Source: Luzula sylvatica
Lineage: Eukaryota > Streptophyta > Magnoliopsida > Poales > Juncaceae
Direction: 5' to 3'
Assembly: GCA_946800325.1 (NCBI GenBank)
Contig: OX326959.1
Span: 48,242,784-48,306,783 of the forward strand
DNA: 64,000 nt
The stretch's first letter is position 1; the number at the start of each line of letters is the position of its first letter. Position numbers and translations under genes: made by a program. The notes beneath the pieces were generated by a model. It saw nothing but the letters and a program-made list of their open reading frames with translations. It searched no databases and was not told where the DNA came from. Shown here in pieces: positions 32,626-44,644 of this stretch.

Positions 32626-32845
32626 TTCGACACTGCTGTCTATGTCGTGAGAATTAATACTGCCGTTAAAAACAGGAAGGTATTTGTGTATGTTTTCTTT
32701 ATTTTCTTGAGCTCGCTATTAAAGTATTAATTAATTTATTTATTTATTTATTGATGTAATAATTTCAGAATTTCGATAAAGATTTTGTTAAAGACGAGTC
32801 GGTGCTATTCTTCTGTACAAAAGATGAGAGAGTTCGCAAATCCTA
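32626..32845 (+). pseudogene. Two captured exon-like segments
   Basis: Segment 1 (32626-32679) follows an AG acceptor and ends at a GTATTT donor, encoding FDTAVYVVRINTAVKNRK. Segment 2 starts after TTTCAG at 32769 and continues in the same frame (NFDKDFVKDESVLFFC) to a stop near 32845. An open frame across a plausible intron of about 90 bp suggests real host exons. I do not recognise the protein. An upstream ATG at 31894 opens only a short frame. Likely a gene fragment carried by the Helitron. Confidence 0.4.
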
Positions 32846-33499
32846 GACGAAAGCCCTGCGATTTGATGGACGGCGAATCGTTGCTGTGCAAACCAAGGTC
32901 ATTGTTGGTAACAGAAAATTTAAAAGAAAAAGCTTTTTCCGAATATTCCAAAAATGGCCCTATATTTTATTCTCGGAATATATGGTTGGGTTTTTTGGAA
33001 AAACAAATGTATATATGATTATTAGCTACATTGCAGGGATTTAAACTTAAATTTTTAAAAAGAACAGAAATTATTTAATAATTTTTTCTTATATGAAATT
33101 CAAGGGTGTTTTGGAAATTTTACAAAAATTAAGGGGTATTTGGGAAATTTTAAGAAATTAAGAGGTATTTATGATATTTTATCATTCTAAGGGGTGCTTT
33201 CTTAATTTGATGAAATTCAAGGGTGTATAGGCGAAGCAAGTACAAGCGGTACCAATACCGGTACGACTACGAATGTCGTTACAGTGCCAAACTTGAAGAA
33301 GATATTGGAGAAAGCGTTGGTGGACTGTTTCACCAAAGTAGGCGATGAGATCGGAGAAAAGAAGCGGAGAGGAGAAGGACAAAGAGAGACCACGCAGGAT
33401 ACATGAAAAGAGGGATGGCGGATCCTCTCGCTCCTCAGATTGTGGGGTCACTTCTGTCGTGGCGATTAGTTGTAATTCTCTTTCGAACGCAAGGTAACA

Positions 33500-35110
33500 T
33501 TTGCAACTATGCCCCTAATAAATTACAAAAATTTAAAATTTTATGCATTATTATTAAATTGTGATTTTCTGTTTTTAAAAGTATTTCTTGGTTATTTTCA
33601 GAATTTTCTCTTCTGACCATTTTTAAAGTTTTAAAAAATCACCAATATTTGGGATTGTTTTTTCAAATTTTTCAAATTTTATAATTTTCTGCTTTTTAGA
33701 GGGATTTTTGGTAATTTCCAGAGTTTTTGGATTTATTTTCACACATTTTAGGGTCTAAATTAGTAAATAAATTTTAGGGTTTCAAATTACAGAAATTACA
33801 AGGGTTCATTTTTAATTTTCATTTTTTAGAGGGGTTTTTAGTAATTTTCAGTGTTTTTTTTTTCCATTTCACAATTTTCTCTTCGGACCATTTTTAAAGC
33901 TTAAAAAAATCACGAATAGTTGGGATTGTTTTTTCAAATTATGAAAATTTTATAATTTTCTGCTTTTTAGAGGGATTTTTGGGTAATTTCCGGAGTTTTC
34001 GGATTTATTTTCACACATTTTAGGGTTTAAATTAATAAACAAATTTTAGGGTTTCAAATTATCGAAATTTCAAGGGTTCATTTGTAATTTTCATTTTTTA
34101 GAGGGGTTTTTATTAATTTTCAGTGTTTTTGGTTTTCTATTTCATAATTTTCTCTTATGATCATTTTTAAAGTAAAAAAAAATCACCAATATTTGGGATT
34201 TTTTTTTCAAATTATGAAAATTTTATAATTTTCAGCTTTTTAGAGAGAATTTTGGTAATTTTCAGAGTTTTCGGATTTATTTTCACACATTTTAGGGTTT
34301 AAATTAATAAACAAATTTTAGGGTTTCATATTACAAAAATTTCAAGGGTTCATTTGTAATTTTCATTTTTTAGAGGGTTTTTTAGTAATTTTCAGTGTTT
34401 TTGGTTTTCTATTTCACAAATTTTAAGGTTTAAATTAATCAATCAATATTTGGGATTGGTTCTTTTCCCAACTATGGAAATTTTAAGCTTTGTTTTGTAA
34501 TTTTTAGTTTGTTAGAGGGTTTTTTGGGTAATTTTCTTCATCATAGGTTTTATATTCACAAATTTTAATGTTTAAAAGAAATCAACCAATATTTGAGATG
34601 TTTTCTCCAATTACAGACATTTTAAGGTTTATTATGCAAGTTTCAGTATTTTAGAGGTTTTTTTTGGTAATTTCAGTGTTTTCGGTTTTATTTTCACAAA
34701 TTTTAAGGTTTGAAAAAATCAAACAATATTTGGGATTGTTTTTTCAAATTTTAAGGGCTGTTTTGTAATTTTCAGCTTTATGGGGTTCTTTGACCATTTT
34801 CAACGTTTTTTATTTTACTTCACAAATATTAAGGTTTAAATAGATCAACCAATATTTTTTATTGTTTTTTCAGATCATAGAAATTTTAAGGGTTGTTTTA
34901 TAGTTCCCAGCTTTTTATGGGGTTATTTGACAACTTTCAACTATTTTGGTTTTACTTCACAAATATTAAGTTTTAAATTGATCAATCAATGTTTTTTATT
35001 GTTTTCAAATTTTAGAAAATTTAAGGGCTGTTTTGTAATTTCTAGCTTTTTATAGGGTTTTTTTTTTGACAATTTAAGGGCTCTTTTGTTATTTTAGCTG
35101 ATTATATCTA
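33500..35110. repeat. Minisatellite array, about 135-bp unit arranged as 272-bp dimers
   Basis: A unit containing TTTTCTGCTTTTTAGAGGG and TTTAGGGTTTAAATTAATAA recurs. The TTTATAATTTTC(T/A)GC block is at about 33677, 33948 and 34222, a period near 272. A related half-unit (ATTTTCATTTTTTAGAGGGG) lies between each, so the basic period is about 135 bp. Units decay toward the right. Confidence 0.75.
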
Positions 35111-35239
35111 TTTTTGTCTGTCTGATGTTGCACTGGGAGGTAAAAGCCGATTGTTGGGCAAAAAAGGAAGCCATATGGATATGGATGAATCGGAATGGAT
35201 CTCTCAGCCATCTGCTCATTCGTATGAAATACTCGATGC

Positions 35240-35664
35240 TGTTAGAATTTGTACTTCAATTGATTAGAGATATTTGTGGGGTTTTAGTTTGGGAGATAGA
35301 TATCAAAAACAATGGAAACATTCAATCATATAGAACACGGAGAGAGAAAGCTCACAGGGGCATTGGATTAATATTTTTTTCTCATTTTTTCTGGAAATTT
35401 TCTCTCTTTTTTGTGGAAATTTTCTCTATCTAAAAACATATGAGATGAGTTGCATTTATAGATCACATGCGCCCTCTCAATACAACTCTCGGTTTATCTA
35501 GATACTTATATTCTATTTAATAGACACCTATTTATTTAATAGATATCTCATTTAGACACCTATTCTAGATACTTCTATTTTACATACACATTTAACATAA
35601 TTATCCTGCCCTTAAATTGTACATAATATTATTAATTAATATATTAAAAACATTAATTTTAATA
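35240..35664 (-). repeat. TRIM LTR, left (3' LTR)
   Basis: Plus-strand start TGTTAGAATTTGTACTTC and end ATTAATTTTAATA; near-identical to the right LTR with scattered single-base differences. Confidence 0.85.
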
Positions 35665-36434
35665 CTTCCCCTTAATGTTTTTTTTCGTTATTTTATTTTT
35701 GGTGTCGATACTCCCCTTTAATATTTTTTTTTCCTGTTATTTTTTTTTCGATACCTCTCCGTAATCTCCTTCGTCATGTTCGTCGTATCTTTTTTCCCCT
35801 TCTAAACTCGTTTTTTTTTTCGAATCGACTTTTTTTTTCGAATCGTCCTTTTCCGGATCATCTTTTTCGAATCGCCTTTTTCCGAATCGTCCTCTTTCCG
35901 GATCGTTTTTTCGGATCGTTTTTTTTTCGTCAAAATTGACTTCTTTCTTCGTCTTGCCTATACCATTGACAATTTCTTCTCCTTCTAATATTTTTCATAG
36001 ACCATGCGAGATCAAATAACCCTCGTGATAATTCTCCAAAAAATTATATTTTTCTCCATCGAAATTGAGTTGCAAAATTTGTGGGAACCCGAACACACCG
36101 TCTTGGGTTGTCGTGGCCTTCTCCTACTCTAAATTTCTACTAAACTCGATAAATCGATAATGAGTTGTGAAGTTTATGGGAGCCCAAATACGTAACCTCC
36201 TTGGTTGTCTTGGTGATCTCATTTTCTGACTTCTACTAAACTTGATAATTCGGAAATGAGTTGTGAACTTCGTGTGAGCCCAAGTACGTAACCTATTTGG
36301 TTGTCTTGGTGACTCCTTCTCCGACTTCTACTAAACTCGATAACCGTCGCTCGATAACCGTCGCTTTCGATAACCGTCGCTCGATAGCCGTCGCTCGATA
36401 ACGGTCGATTTCGATAACGGTCGCTCTGATACCA

Positions 36435-36860
36435 TGTTAGAATTTGTACTTCAATTGATTAGAAATATTTGTGGGGTTTTAGTTTGGGAGATAGATATCA
36501 AAAACAATGGAAACATTCAATCATATAGAACACGGAGAGAGAAAGCCCACAGGGGCATTGGATTAATCTTTTTTCTCATTTTTTCTGGAAATTTTCTCTC
36601 TCTTTTTTGTGGAAATTTTCTCTATCTAAAAACATATGAGATGAGTTGCATTTATAGATCACATGCACCCTCTCAATACAACTCTTGGTTTATCTAGATA
36701 CTTCTATTCTATTTAATAGACACCTATTTATTTAATAGATATCCCATTTAGACACCTATTCTAAATACTTCTATTTTACATACACATTTAACATAATTAT
36801 CCTGCCCTTAAATTGTACATAATATTATTAATTAATATATTAAAAACATTAATTTTAATA
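36435..36860 (-). repeat. TRIM LTR, right (5' LTR)
   Basis: Same ends as the left copy; its plus-strand start abuts the inverted primer-binding site GCTCTGATACCA. Confidence 0.85.
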
Positions 36861-37354
36861 GATGTTTCCCTTAATGATGCAACAAAATTAATTTTAATGT
36901 TTCATATCTAATTGTCATTTTATTTTTGTAAATTTAGGGTTCGAAGTGCTCGATGCGTCATTCATGGCAGTTCTTCAGGTTTTCTTCATGTCTATTTCGG
37001 AAGATCCCTAAAATTCTTATTTACCTATTCCAATGAAAAATCCTTCGTATCTGTTCCTGAAGATCCCATTCTTACATTAACCAAATTCTTCTAATACATA
37101 ATAATAGCAACCTTATTTTAATTTGCAAGGTTTTGATTTCAAATTATAAACAAAACTGGATTTGTTTTGCGAAGCCAATGAAAGCCTGGAGGTTGTCTCT
37201 GGTACCGTCGACCAACAGTGCAATATTCAATTTTGGTACGGTTAGATATTTCTAATCACAAATGTTTTTTAACTTTCATTTGGATTTCCATTGTTATTTC
37301 TTATTAAATTTAGGACTCACGTTATTTTGTTGATATAATTTTAATTGAAGGCTT

Positions 37355-37830
37355 AGGGCGATGCTAAATATTCCGAGGTCCTCACAGGCTGTCCAAGCGT
37401 CGGCCAGGTGTCTGTAGTGCCGAGATCACCGTTTCTGGCATTGCCACTCAGGGTTGCGAGAAATGCGGCCCAAGTCACCAAGTAAGCTTATGAGGAAAAG
37501 TGTAATGACAAGAATCGGCAAAGTCACGCCACCATATCGTAAGCTGCCAAAATACACATATGGGGCACCTTCATCGTCTTCTGGTGTTCGTGTCCAGACG
37601 GTTTCGTTAATTTCTGCAAAAGGGTATGATTGTAATTTAAATGTTTTGTACTGTTTGGGCATGATTTGAATTTAAAGTTAATGACAATGCTGAATATTAC
37701 GATGTCTTCACAGGTTGTAGTTGTGTCGGCAAGGTGTCAGCGGCGAAGTCGACATCACCGTTTCTGGCATTGTCGAGAAAGGTGGATACGTACCTCCGAG
37801 TGAGCTTCTGAGGATACCTATACAAAGCTC
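37355..37830 (+). repeat. Duplicated gene-like segment within the Helitron
   Basis: Two related blocks, about 37355-37500 and 37682-37830, share CACAGG(C/T)TGT, GTGTC(G/T)G and ATCACCGTTTCTGGCATTG. In one frame the first reads GDAKYSEVLTGCPSVGQVS and the second similarly EYYDVFTGCSCVGKVS, so these look like duplicated exons. No known domain recognised; both are broken afterwards. Confidence 0.45.
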
Positions 37831-38649
37831 TTCTTGCGAAATTGTTCTGTACAGATACAAAGTTCATGTACGCTTATATTTTCGACTTCGTAATTTTCTA
37901 TTTGTACACTATCAATATGATGCAGGCCCAAAAAAAATATGCCTCAAAATTCGGAACTATCTATATTATCGTACATTGTACCGGTTTTTGTCAGCATTAC
38001 AACAAAACTCATTATGTTGACATGAACCAGTATTGGATCATCCGTACATATTGCGATACTATTTTTTTGACGGGTCCAATATTTCGCTGTGCGGTGCTTT
38101 GGTATGGTTGTGCGCATTTTTATATTCATTCTAATTTGCTGTACATGTTTGGTTTCGAATTATGTTTTTGAAATGAAATGAGCAAACACATAACGCAACA
38201 AAAACACACTTTCCTATCAATATTAATTCATAATACATAGTTGTCTTCATGTTGTGTTGTGCAAATGAAATTAGGAGACACAAAACAGAAGAGAAACACA
38301 TGTGAAATCTATCATTATTTTGCTTGGGAAAAAAGAAAAGAAAAGAAGAAAACATAAAAAAATGCAATAATATGTCATAACGCAGTCACGATGTAAATCT
38401 TTCGCGTCTAAATTATTGCAACGTCATAAAATAAGCAGCAAAAAGAAGACTGAAAAGCCTATTTGCGATTCATGAGCGAAAATACACGCAATGTATAATT
38501 GCTCGATACAACGGGGTAATTAATTTTTGGGCTGGCAAGTTTATGGCATGCTTTTAGGAAACACATTACAAAAACGCTTATAATTATTGTTCACGAAGCT
38601 CAGATTCTTGCTTCTCTTTGTGGTATAAATGTACCAAGAAAAAAACGCT

Positions 38650-38930
38650 TATATTTATTTACATTTCGGTCATTTTTTACATTTTTTAATTTACATTTTG
38701 GTCTTTTTTATTTATATTTTGGTCCTTTTTAATTTTTATTTACATTTCGGTCTTTTTTTACATTCTTTAATTTTCATTTTGGTCATTTTGAGTTTTAATT
38801 TATATTTTGGTCATTTTTATTTATATTTTGGTCCTTTTTTATTTACATTTCGGTCATTTTTAAATTTTGATCATTTTTTTTTATTTTACATTTTGGTCAT
38901 TTTTTACATTTGGTCTTTTTTTCCTATTTT
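38650..38930. repeat. Short-period minisatellite (ATTT-rich, about 19 bp)
   Basis: Many imperfect copies of TTTACATTTTGGTCATTTT with variable T-tract length, near the right end of the candidate Helitron. Confidence 0.85.
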
Positions 38931-39207
38931 ACATACATATTAAAATTTGCGAATATGTCATGATTATATTAATCGATTTTAGAAGCACCTGAACAAATGT
39001 TATTTATACAAATTATATTAGAAAATAATATCCGTGATAGACTAATTTCTTGAATATTATGCATCTATTGACGTCATGATATTTGCAAATATGTCATGAT
39101 TAGATTAATTTAGTTCAAACGCATGCGCATTAATTCGCACAAGCGTTAATTCTATTTAAATAATTATATAAAAAACATCCCGCGCAATTACGCGGGGCCA
39201 AAACTAG

Positions 39208-40329
39208 TAAATACTAAGTTAGAACGATGTCAAAATAATGTGATAAAATAACTTCTAAAATAAGTTATGTTTTACTCAAGCATTTTTTCAAAAACTTGTT
39301 GTGCATAAAACTAATGTCAATATAATAGTAGTTTAGAAAATACTAGGATTCCAAATAGTAAAACAAAGAAATGAGAGAGAACAAGTATAATCAATGCAAA
39401 TTGCAAACCATGTTAAAAGTTTTAATTATCTCTTAGTTTAGTTGGGATCACAAGATTGTTCTCTTCAAAAATGAGAAAGTCCTGATCGAAAAAAATAGAA
39501 GCTCGATACGCGACAATTCGGTTTCTTTATTATGATCATATTTTGTGTGCATTCCCTACATACTTCAAAACACATGATGTTTTTCATCCAAATTTATATC
39601 TTTTTTGAGATGTACGAAACATTTTAGATGTATATTATAATTTTTTTACATATACATTTAAAAAAAAATGTTACATCTTTTAGATGTATGTTATGTATTT
39701 TCACATATACGATATATCATTAAGTGTATATTAGTTTAGATGTATATTATATCATTTAGATATTTCATATATCTTTTAGATATATGATATACATTTTTAA
39801 ATACAATAAATGTTATATATTTTTATATGTATGCTATACATTTTTTAAATGAACTAAAAAGGTACCATCGCTCCGCTTCGGGAACATAAAATATAAAATT
39901 TTATGATGCAAAATTATTATTTTTCTTTTGTAGTTTGTATTTTAGAAAATTAAATATTATCTTTCATTTTTATTGTGATATTATGAAATGATCATGCCAT
40001 ATATTTTAAATTATATAGGAGATACATTTTATTATATTTGAGACTTATGAGTTTACAAAAAAAAATTGCTTCATATTTTGTTCTAAGTTTGATAATGATA
40101 ATACATGGTTCATTATACTATACATTTGCTATTATTATTCTAGTTTGCTAGCCAATATTGTATGCACTATACTTTTAAGGATAAGAATAATTATTTTTTT
40201 TAACAAAACTAACTTGTCAATTCTATGTAAATATTTTAAAATAAAAAATATTTTATTTTTGCAACGAAATAGGAATTTTTTTTTTTCATTTCCCCTTTCA
40301 TGGGATCTTATATACCTTTCTAAAATTGC
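39208..40329. other. AT-rich intergenic sequence
   Basis: No gene seen. At 39600-39850 TTTTAGATGTAT/ACATATAC motifs recur irregularly, and similar motifs return at 42000-42180. Confidence 0.4.
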
Positions 40330-41490
40330 GTACACATTATAATATGAATTTATGTATATATTAAAATATGTATTATTGTGAATTTCTCATATATTAATAT
40401 TAGATTAAATTGTATTATGAATTGATTTATATATTAGAATTAGAATAAGTATTAAGATGAATTTATTTCGATGTTCCTAGTATATTCACTTTATTTGCAT
40501 ATTATTGTGACTTGTTTTACGATTGGCTACATAAGTGATGCAACACTCAATATTGCTTATTATTGTGACTCGTTACACGACTAGTTACATTTCATGAGAA
40601 CATAAATAACTTTTTAAAATTACGTACACATTATACTATGAATTTATTTATATATTAAAATAAATATTATTGTTAATTTCTTAGATATTAATATTGTATT
40701 AAAATATACAATCAATTTATTTATATATTATAGTAAGTAATAAGATGGATTTATTTACATATTTTTAGTATATTCTCTTTATTTGCTCATTATTGTGACT
40801 CACGATTGACAACAAAATTGATACAACACTAAATCTTGTCTATTATTATGAGTCGTTACCTGGTTGGTTACATAAATGATCACACTTTTTTTTCAGAAAA
40901 TGACACCTGCCATGTTGTCATTTGAAAGTTTGACTCGTTACACGATTGGCTACAAATGTGATCCAACACTAATACGTATTCATTATTATGACTTGTTACA
41001 CAATTGACTACAAAGAAAATATAACATAAAATCAAAGAATAGGAATATAGTTCATTTGGAAAATTTTAATAGGTACGAATTTCTAAGATATTAGTATTAT
41101 ATTAAATATACTACGAATCTATTAATATATTAAAATAAGTATAAGATGAATTTATTTAGATATTTATAGTATATTCACTTTATTTGTCCATTATTGTGAC
41201 TCATGATTGACAACAAAATTGACACCACAATAAATCATGTCTATTATTATGACTCGTTTCCCAGTTGGTTACATAAATGATAACACTTTTTTTCAGAAAA
41301 AAAACACTTGCTTTGTTGTCATTTCGAAATTTGACTCGTTAAATGATTGGCTACAAATGTAATCCAACACTAAATTTTATTCATTATTATGACTTGTTAC
41401 ACAGTTAGCTACAAAGAACATATAAAACATAATCGAAAAAAAAACAGTTTCGGGATATAGTTCATTTGGAAAATTTTAATAGGTATATTA
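40330..41490. repeat. Tandem duplication, about 400-bp unit
   Basis: GTATATTC(A/T)CTTTATTTG occurs at about 40480, 40769 and 41169, and TTCATTTGGAAAATTTTAAT at 41051 and 41461. The last two units, about 400-410 bp, are complete and well conserved; the first is shortened. The unit is non-coding, with ACTCGTTACACGATTGGCTAC-type sub-motifs. Confidence 0.75.
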
Positions 41491-42391
41491 TAATTTAAAA
41501 ATATTACTAATTTAAAATATTATTCATTTAATATTAATTATTTTCATTTGTTATTTTATATAATATAAACATATTAAAATAATAATTATATAATCGTATT
41601 CGTATTCTATTTTTTGAAATTTATCGTATCACCGTATTTTTATCGTATCGAGTACGATATCCGTTATTCGTGAAACATAGGATATGTCATATCTGGAGAT
41701 AATATATTATACATATCATAGTTGGGTGGAGTAGTTTTACATGAATTCATATACATTTTAGAGTTCTAATGATCTTGTGTACCGGATGTATTCAAAATAA
41801 ATACTATTAAATATTTAAAAATTTATCTATAAAAGTCGGGTGGACCGGATTTCGTGAACCACCATTAGTTTAAATCAATGGTGTTGTGATGTTGGTGCAT
41901 ATATAAATATTTTATAAATTGACCCGTTACATAATTTCATGTCTCGGTAAATAAAAACATTACAGAAAATCTCAAAAAAGGACAGGTGTCGATTCTATGT
42001 TCATTCAGAAATTTTTGATATATAAAATATAATATAATGTTATACTTTTTTAAATGTCTATAATACATTATATTTTTTCACATATATGATACATATTTAT
42101 TTGTTATATATTTTTAGATATATCTTATATTTTTTAATGCATAACATAACTTTTTATAATACAATACATGTTATATATTTTTATTAGTCCAGATGAATTC
42201 ATAATTATACTATCAAGGTCATCAACTTTGGATGGCATGACTGAACTGAATATTGATGGTTAGTTTCAATCGTTCATTTGGTCAATAAACAAACAAATAG
42301 TGCAGATCAATTCTAATTAGCAATATCTGAATATTATTGTACACAACTTCATTCAATCAAAATGTTCAATGATCTGATAGAGAAAAATGGA

Positions 42392-42530
42392 TTCAAGTCT
42401 AGTTGGTTGAATGTTCGACCAACTATGAAACGTCGTGAATATTAGTGTACACAGACAATCATATATTATGAAACGTGGCGAATTCAAATTTGAGTGATAC
42501 CAAATATCGAATTTGAGCGATACCTTCTCA
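42392..42530 (+). mobile_element. Decayed SINE interrupted by a MULE
   Basis: TCTAGTTGGTTGAATGTTCGAC resembles the SINE head at 29160. The tail CTTCTCCATCTATTTAAAAAA appears only after the MULE (43123-43149), so the MULE inserted near the SINE's 3' end. The middle is strongly diverged. Confidence 0.45.
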
Positions 42531-43121
42531 ATGTTGTAAAAAACGGTGAAAAACGGTGAAAAACGAAGGAAAAACGGTGTTTCGGTGGAAAAACGTTACG
42601 TTTTTTACAAGACGGTTTGAAAAAACAGTCAAACTTTTTTTTACCGTGTTTGACCGTTCTTTTTGCGAAAAAACGTTTTACGGTTCGAAAAACGGCCGTT
42701 TTTCACAACAAAAAATTGGAATTTTGATTATTTTTTGTTTTCCAGCCCATTTATTTTCCAGCCCAATAAAATTATCATTGTTTTTACTTACGGTTGTCCC
42801 GAATGATGTTAATGATTTTACTATTAGTTTATGTTTGGATTTGAGTTTATATTTTGATGTTACGTTTTGTTGGACATTCGTTTCGATGTTACGTTTATGT
42901 TAGACATTCATTTTAATGTTATGTTTTATGTTAGAAGTTGTTTATGTAATTTTTTTACAATTAAAAAAATTAAATTATTATACATTTTTTTGGTTTCATC
43001 TATAAATTTTAATTAAATTATTATCGATTTCGATGACCGTTTTTTCACCGTTTTTCCACCATTTTTTTACCGTTTTACGGTCCCCGACCGTTCCGTAACG
43101 TTTTCGTATTTTACAACATCG
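42531..43121. mobile_element. MULE-like element (591 bp)
   Basis: Ends AATGTTGTAAAAAACGG and inverted TTTTACAACATCG, rich in ACGGTGAAAA on the left and TTTTTCACCGT on the right. Perfect 9-bp direct repeats TACCTTCTC lie at 42522-42530 and 43122-43130. Same family as 26397-27182. Confidence 0.82.
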
Positions 43122-43393
43122 TACCTTCTCCATCTATTTAAAAAAAAAGTGGAAATGATCTCATAGAAAAAGAAACCCAACCGGCCCATAAGCCGGGGGA
43201 CACCAATTCATGCTGAATATTATCTGGGCCACCTCAAATATACTAGCGATATTAGACAAATACTAATACTAATTCATTAAATTTGGGTCAATTTTGTGTA
43301 TAACTGTATTGTTATAAAAATCGAAGGAGATATCCATTTATGACCTCATTTTTAGAATTTTTTTTGATAGGTTGGACATATAGAAATACCTGT

Positions 43394-44644
43394 TGTAAAT
43401 TTACCAACACCCTTATTTTGGACCCAACTTTGTGCAATTTTCTTGTGCCACATCATCAATTTTTCATCACTTTTTTTTAGCCATTAGATTATGATATGTG
43501 GCAAAATTTAGACCATTGGTTAATCATTGATTTTTTATAAACATTTTTCTTTGTAGTCATTTAAGTGTCCCTTATTTTACACTATATTTTAAGGATTCTT
43601 AGAAAGTCACATCATCATAAATTAATGATGTGGGCTATTGTAATTGGTTAGGTTCATGTTAAACTAAGTTTAATCAATTGTTTATCATTTCACATAAGAT
43701 TACATGATCAAATGTAAATGTAATGGAAGATGAAAAGTTTATATATGTAATACTAATTACTTAATATGTGATATTATAAACATAACACATATAGTTGTAT
43801 TATTTTTAAAATTTTAATTTTAAAAATTCATCAAATATATTCGTTTTAATTTTCTCTTTATTTTGACATTCATATTAACATAGTTCATACACACCATTTT
43901 CCATAAGTTTATTTTGTAAAAATAGAATGTAAAAAATGTAATGCAAAAAGTATTTTTTTACAAAATATATTTTATTATTTATTTACATAATAGAATTTTA
44001 ATATTAATTTTTATTTTTAAAAATTATAATCAAACAAATTTAATCCTTTGGAAAAATAATGGAAATAAAAAAAATTTATCCATCGAAATAATTTCTTAAA
44101 TTTATAAACACTTATCAAATAATATAATAATGTTATTTTTTAAAATATAAAATTTTAAAAGATCATATGATATAAAATTATTTATGTTTATGCTAAATTA
44201 TTTTTTATATTGTTTACTAAATTACTTTCACTATTGAGTTTGATATATTATTTATAATCTTCTTTGCATTTTTAATCAATATGTTACTACGTATGTTGTA
44301 TGATTTATTAATTTTATATTTGATAGTATATGAAATATTGTGAACAATAATGATATAATATTTGTTGTTATGTTTTTTTTTTTAAATCGTGTTATACCTT
44401 ATATATTATTATTATTATTATATAATGACATTAATATAAGTGTTATTATTTGATTAAGAAAATGAAAAAAAAATTTCATCATAATATAAAATAATTTTAA
44501 ATCATATGCATAATCATAAATAAATTAGTTAAAATAATTATATTATGAAATGATATTATCAATATTATTATATTTATATGTACTTTGTATTACCACGAAA
44601 AATATAATTAATATTCTCGCTGTGTAACGCGAGTATTCTCCTAG
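43394..44644 (+). mobile_element. Helitron-like non-autonomous element
   Basis: The 3' end has hairpin CTCGC-TGTGTAAC-GCGAG (44616-44633), then 7 nt and CTAG (44641-44644) followed by T. It aligns in inverse orientation with 21637-22937 and 29952-31242. The 5' end is near TGTAAATTTACC at 43394. No coding sequence. Confidence 0.7.

Larger units (their letters stand above)
35240..36860 (-). mobile_element. TRIM-like non-autonomous LTR retrotransposon (1.6 kb)
   Basis: Two near-identical LTRs of about 425 bp (35240-35664 and 36435-36860) enclose 770 bp without any polymerase frame. On the minus strand the right LTR is followed directly by TGGTATCAGAGC (36423-36434), the initiator-Met primer site, and the left LTR is preceded by ATTAAGGGGAAG, a polypurine tract. 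A short target match, CATC, lies outside each end. The internal region holds about three roughly 100-bp repeats and a tandem CTCGATAACCGTCG array (36339-36424). It depends on enzymes from another element. Confidence 0.85.
31733..39207 (+). mobile_element. Candidate large Helitron carrying gene fragments
   Basis: The 3' end is a strong Helitron terminus: perfect hairpin CCCGCG-CAATTA-CGCGGG (39179-39196), 7 nt, then CTAG at 39204-39207 followed by T. The proposed 5' end is TCTTTAAATAGATATAATGC at 31733 preceded by A, so both flanks fit insertion between A and T. Inside are exon-like pieces with splice signals (32626-32845), a minisatellite array, a TRIM-like LTR element and a second duplicated gene-like segment (37355-37830). 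No Rep/helicase was found. The 3' end is convincing; the 5' end is inferred. Confidence 0.5.

Noticed and set aside
37842..38171. Overlapping 99- and 109-codon frames
   Set aside because: AT-rich, overlapping in different frames, no motif; at most residual captured sequence.
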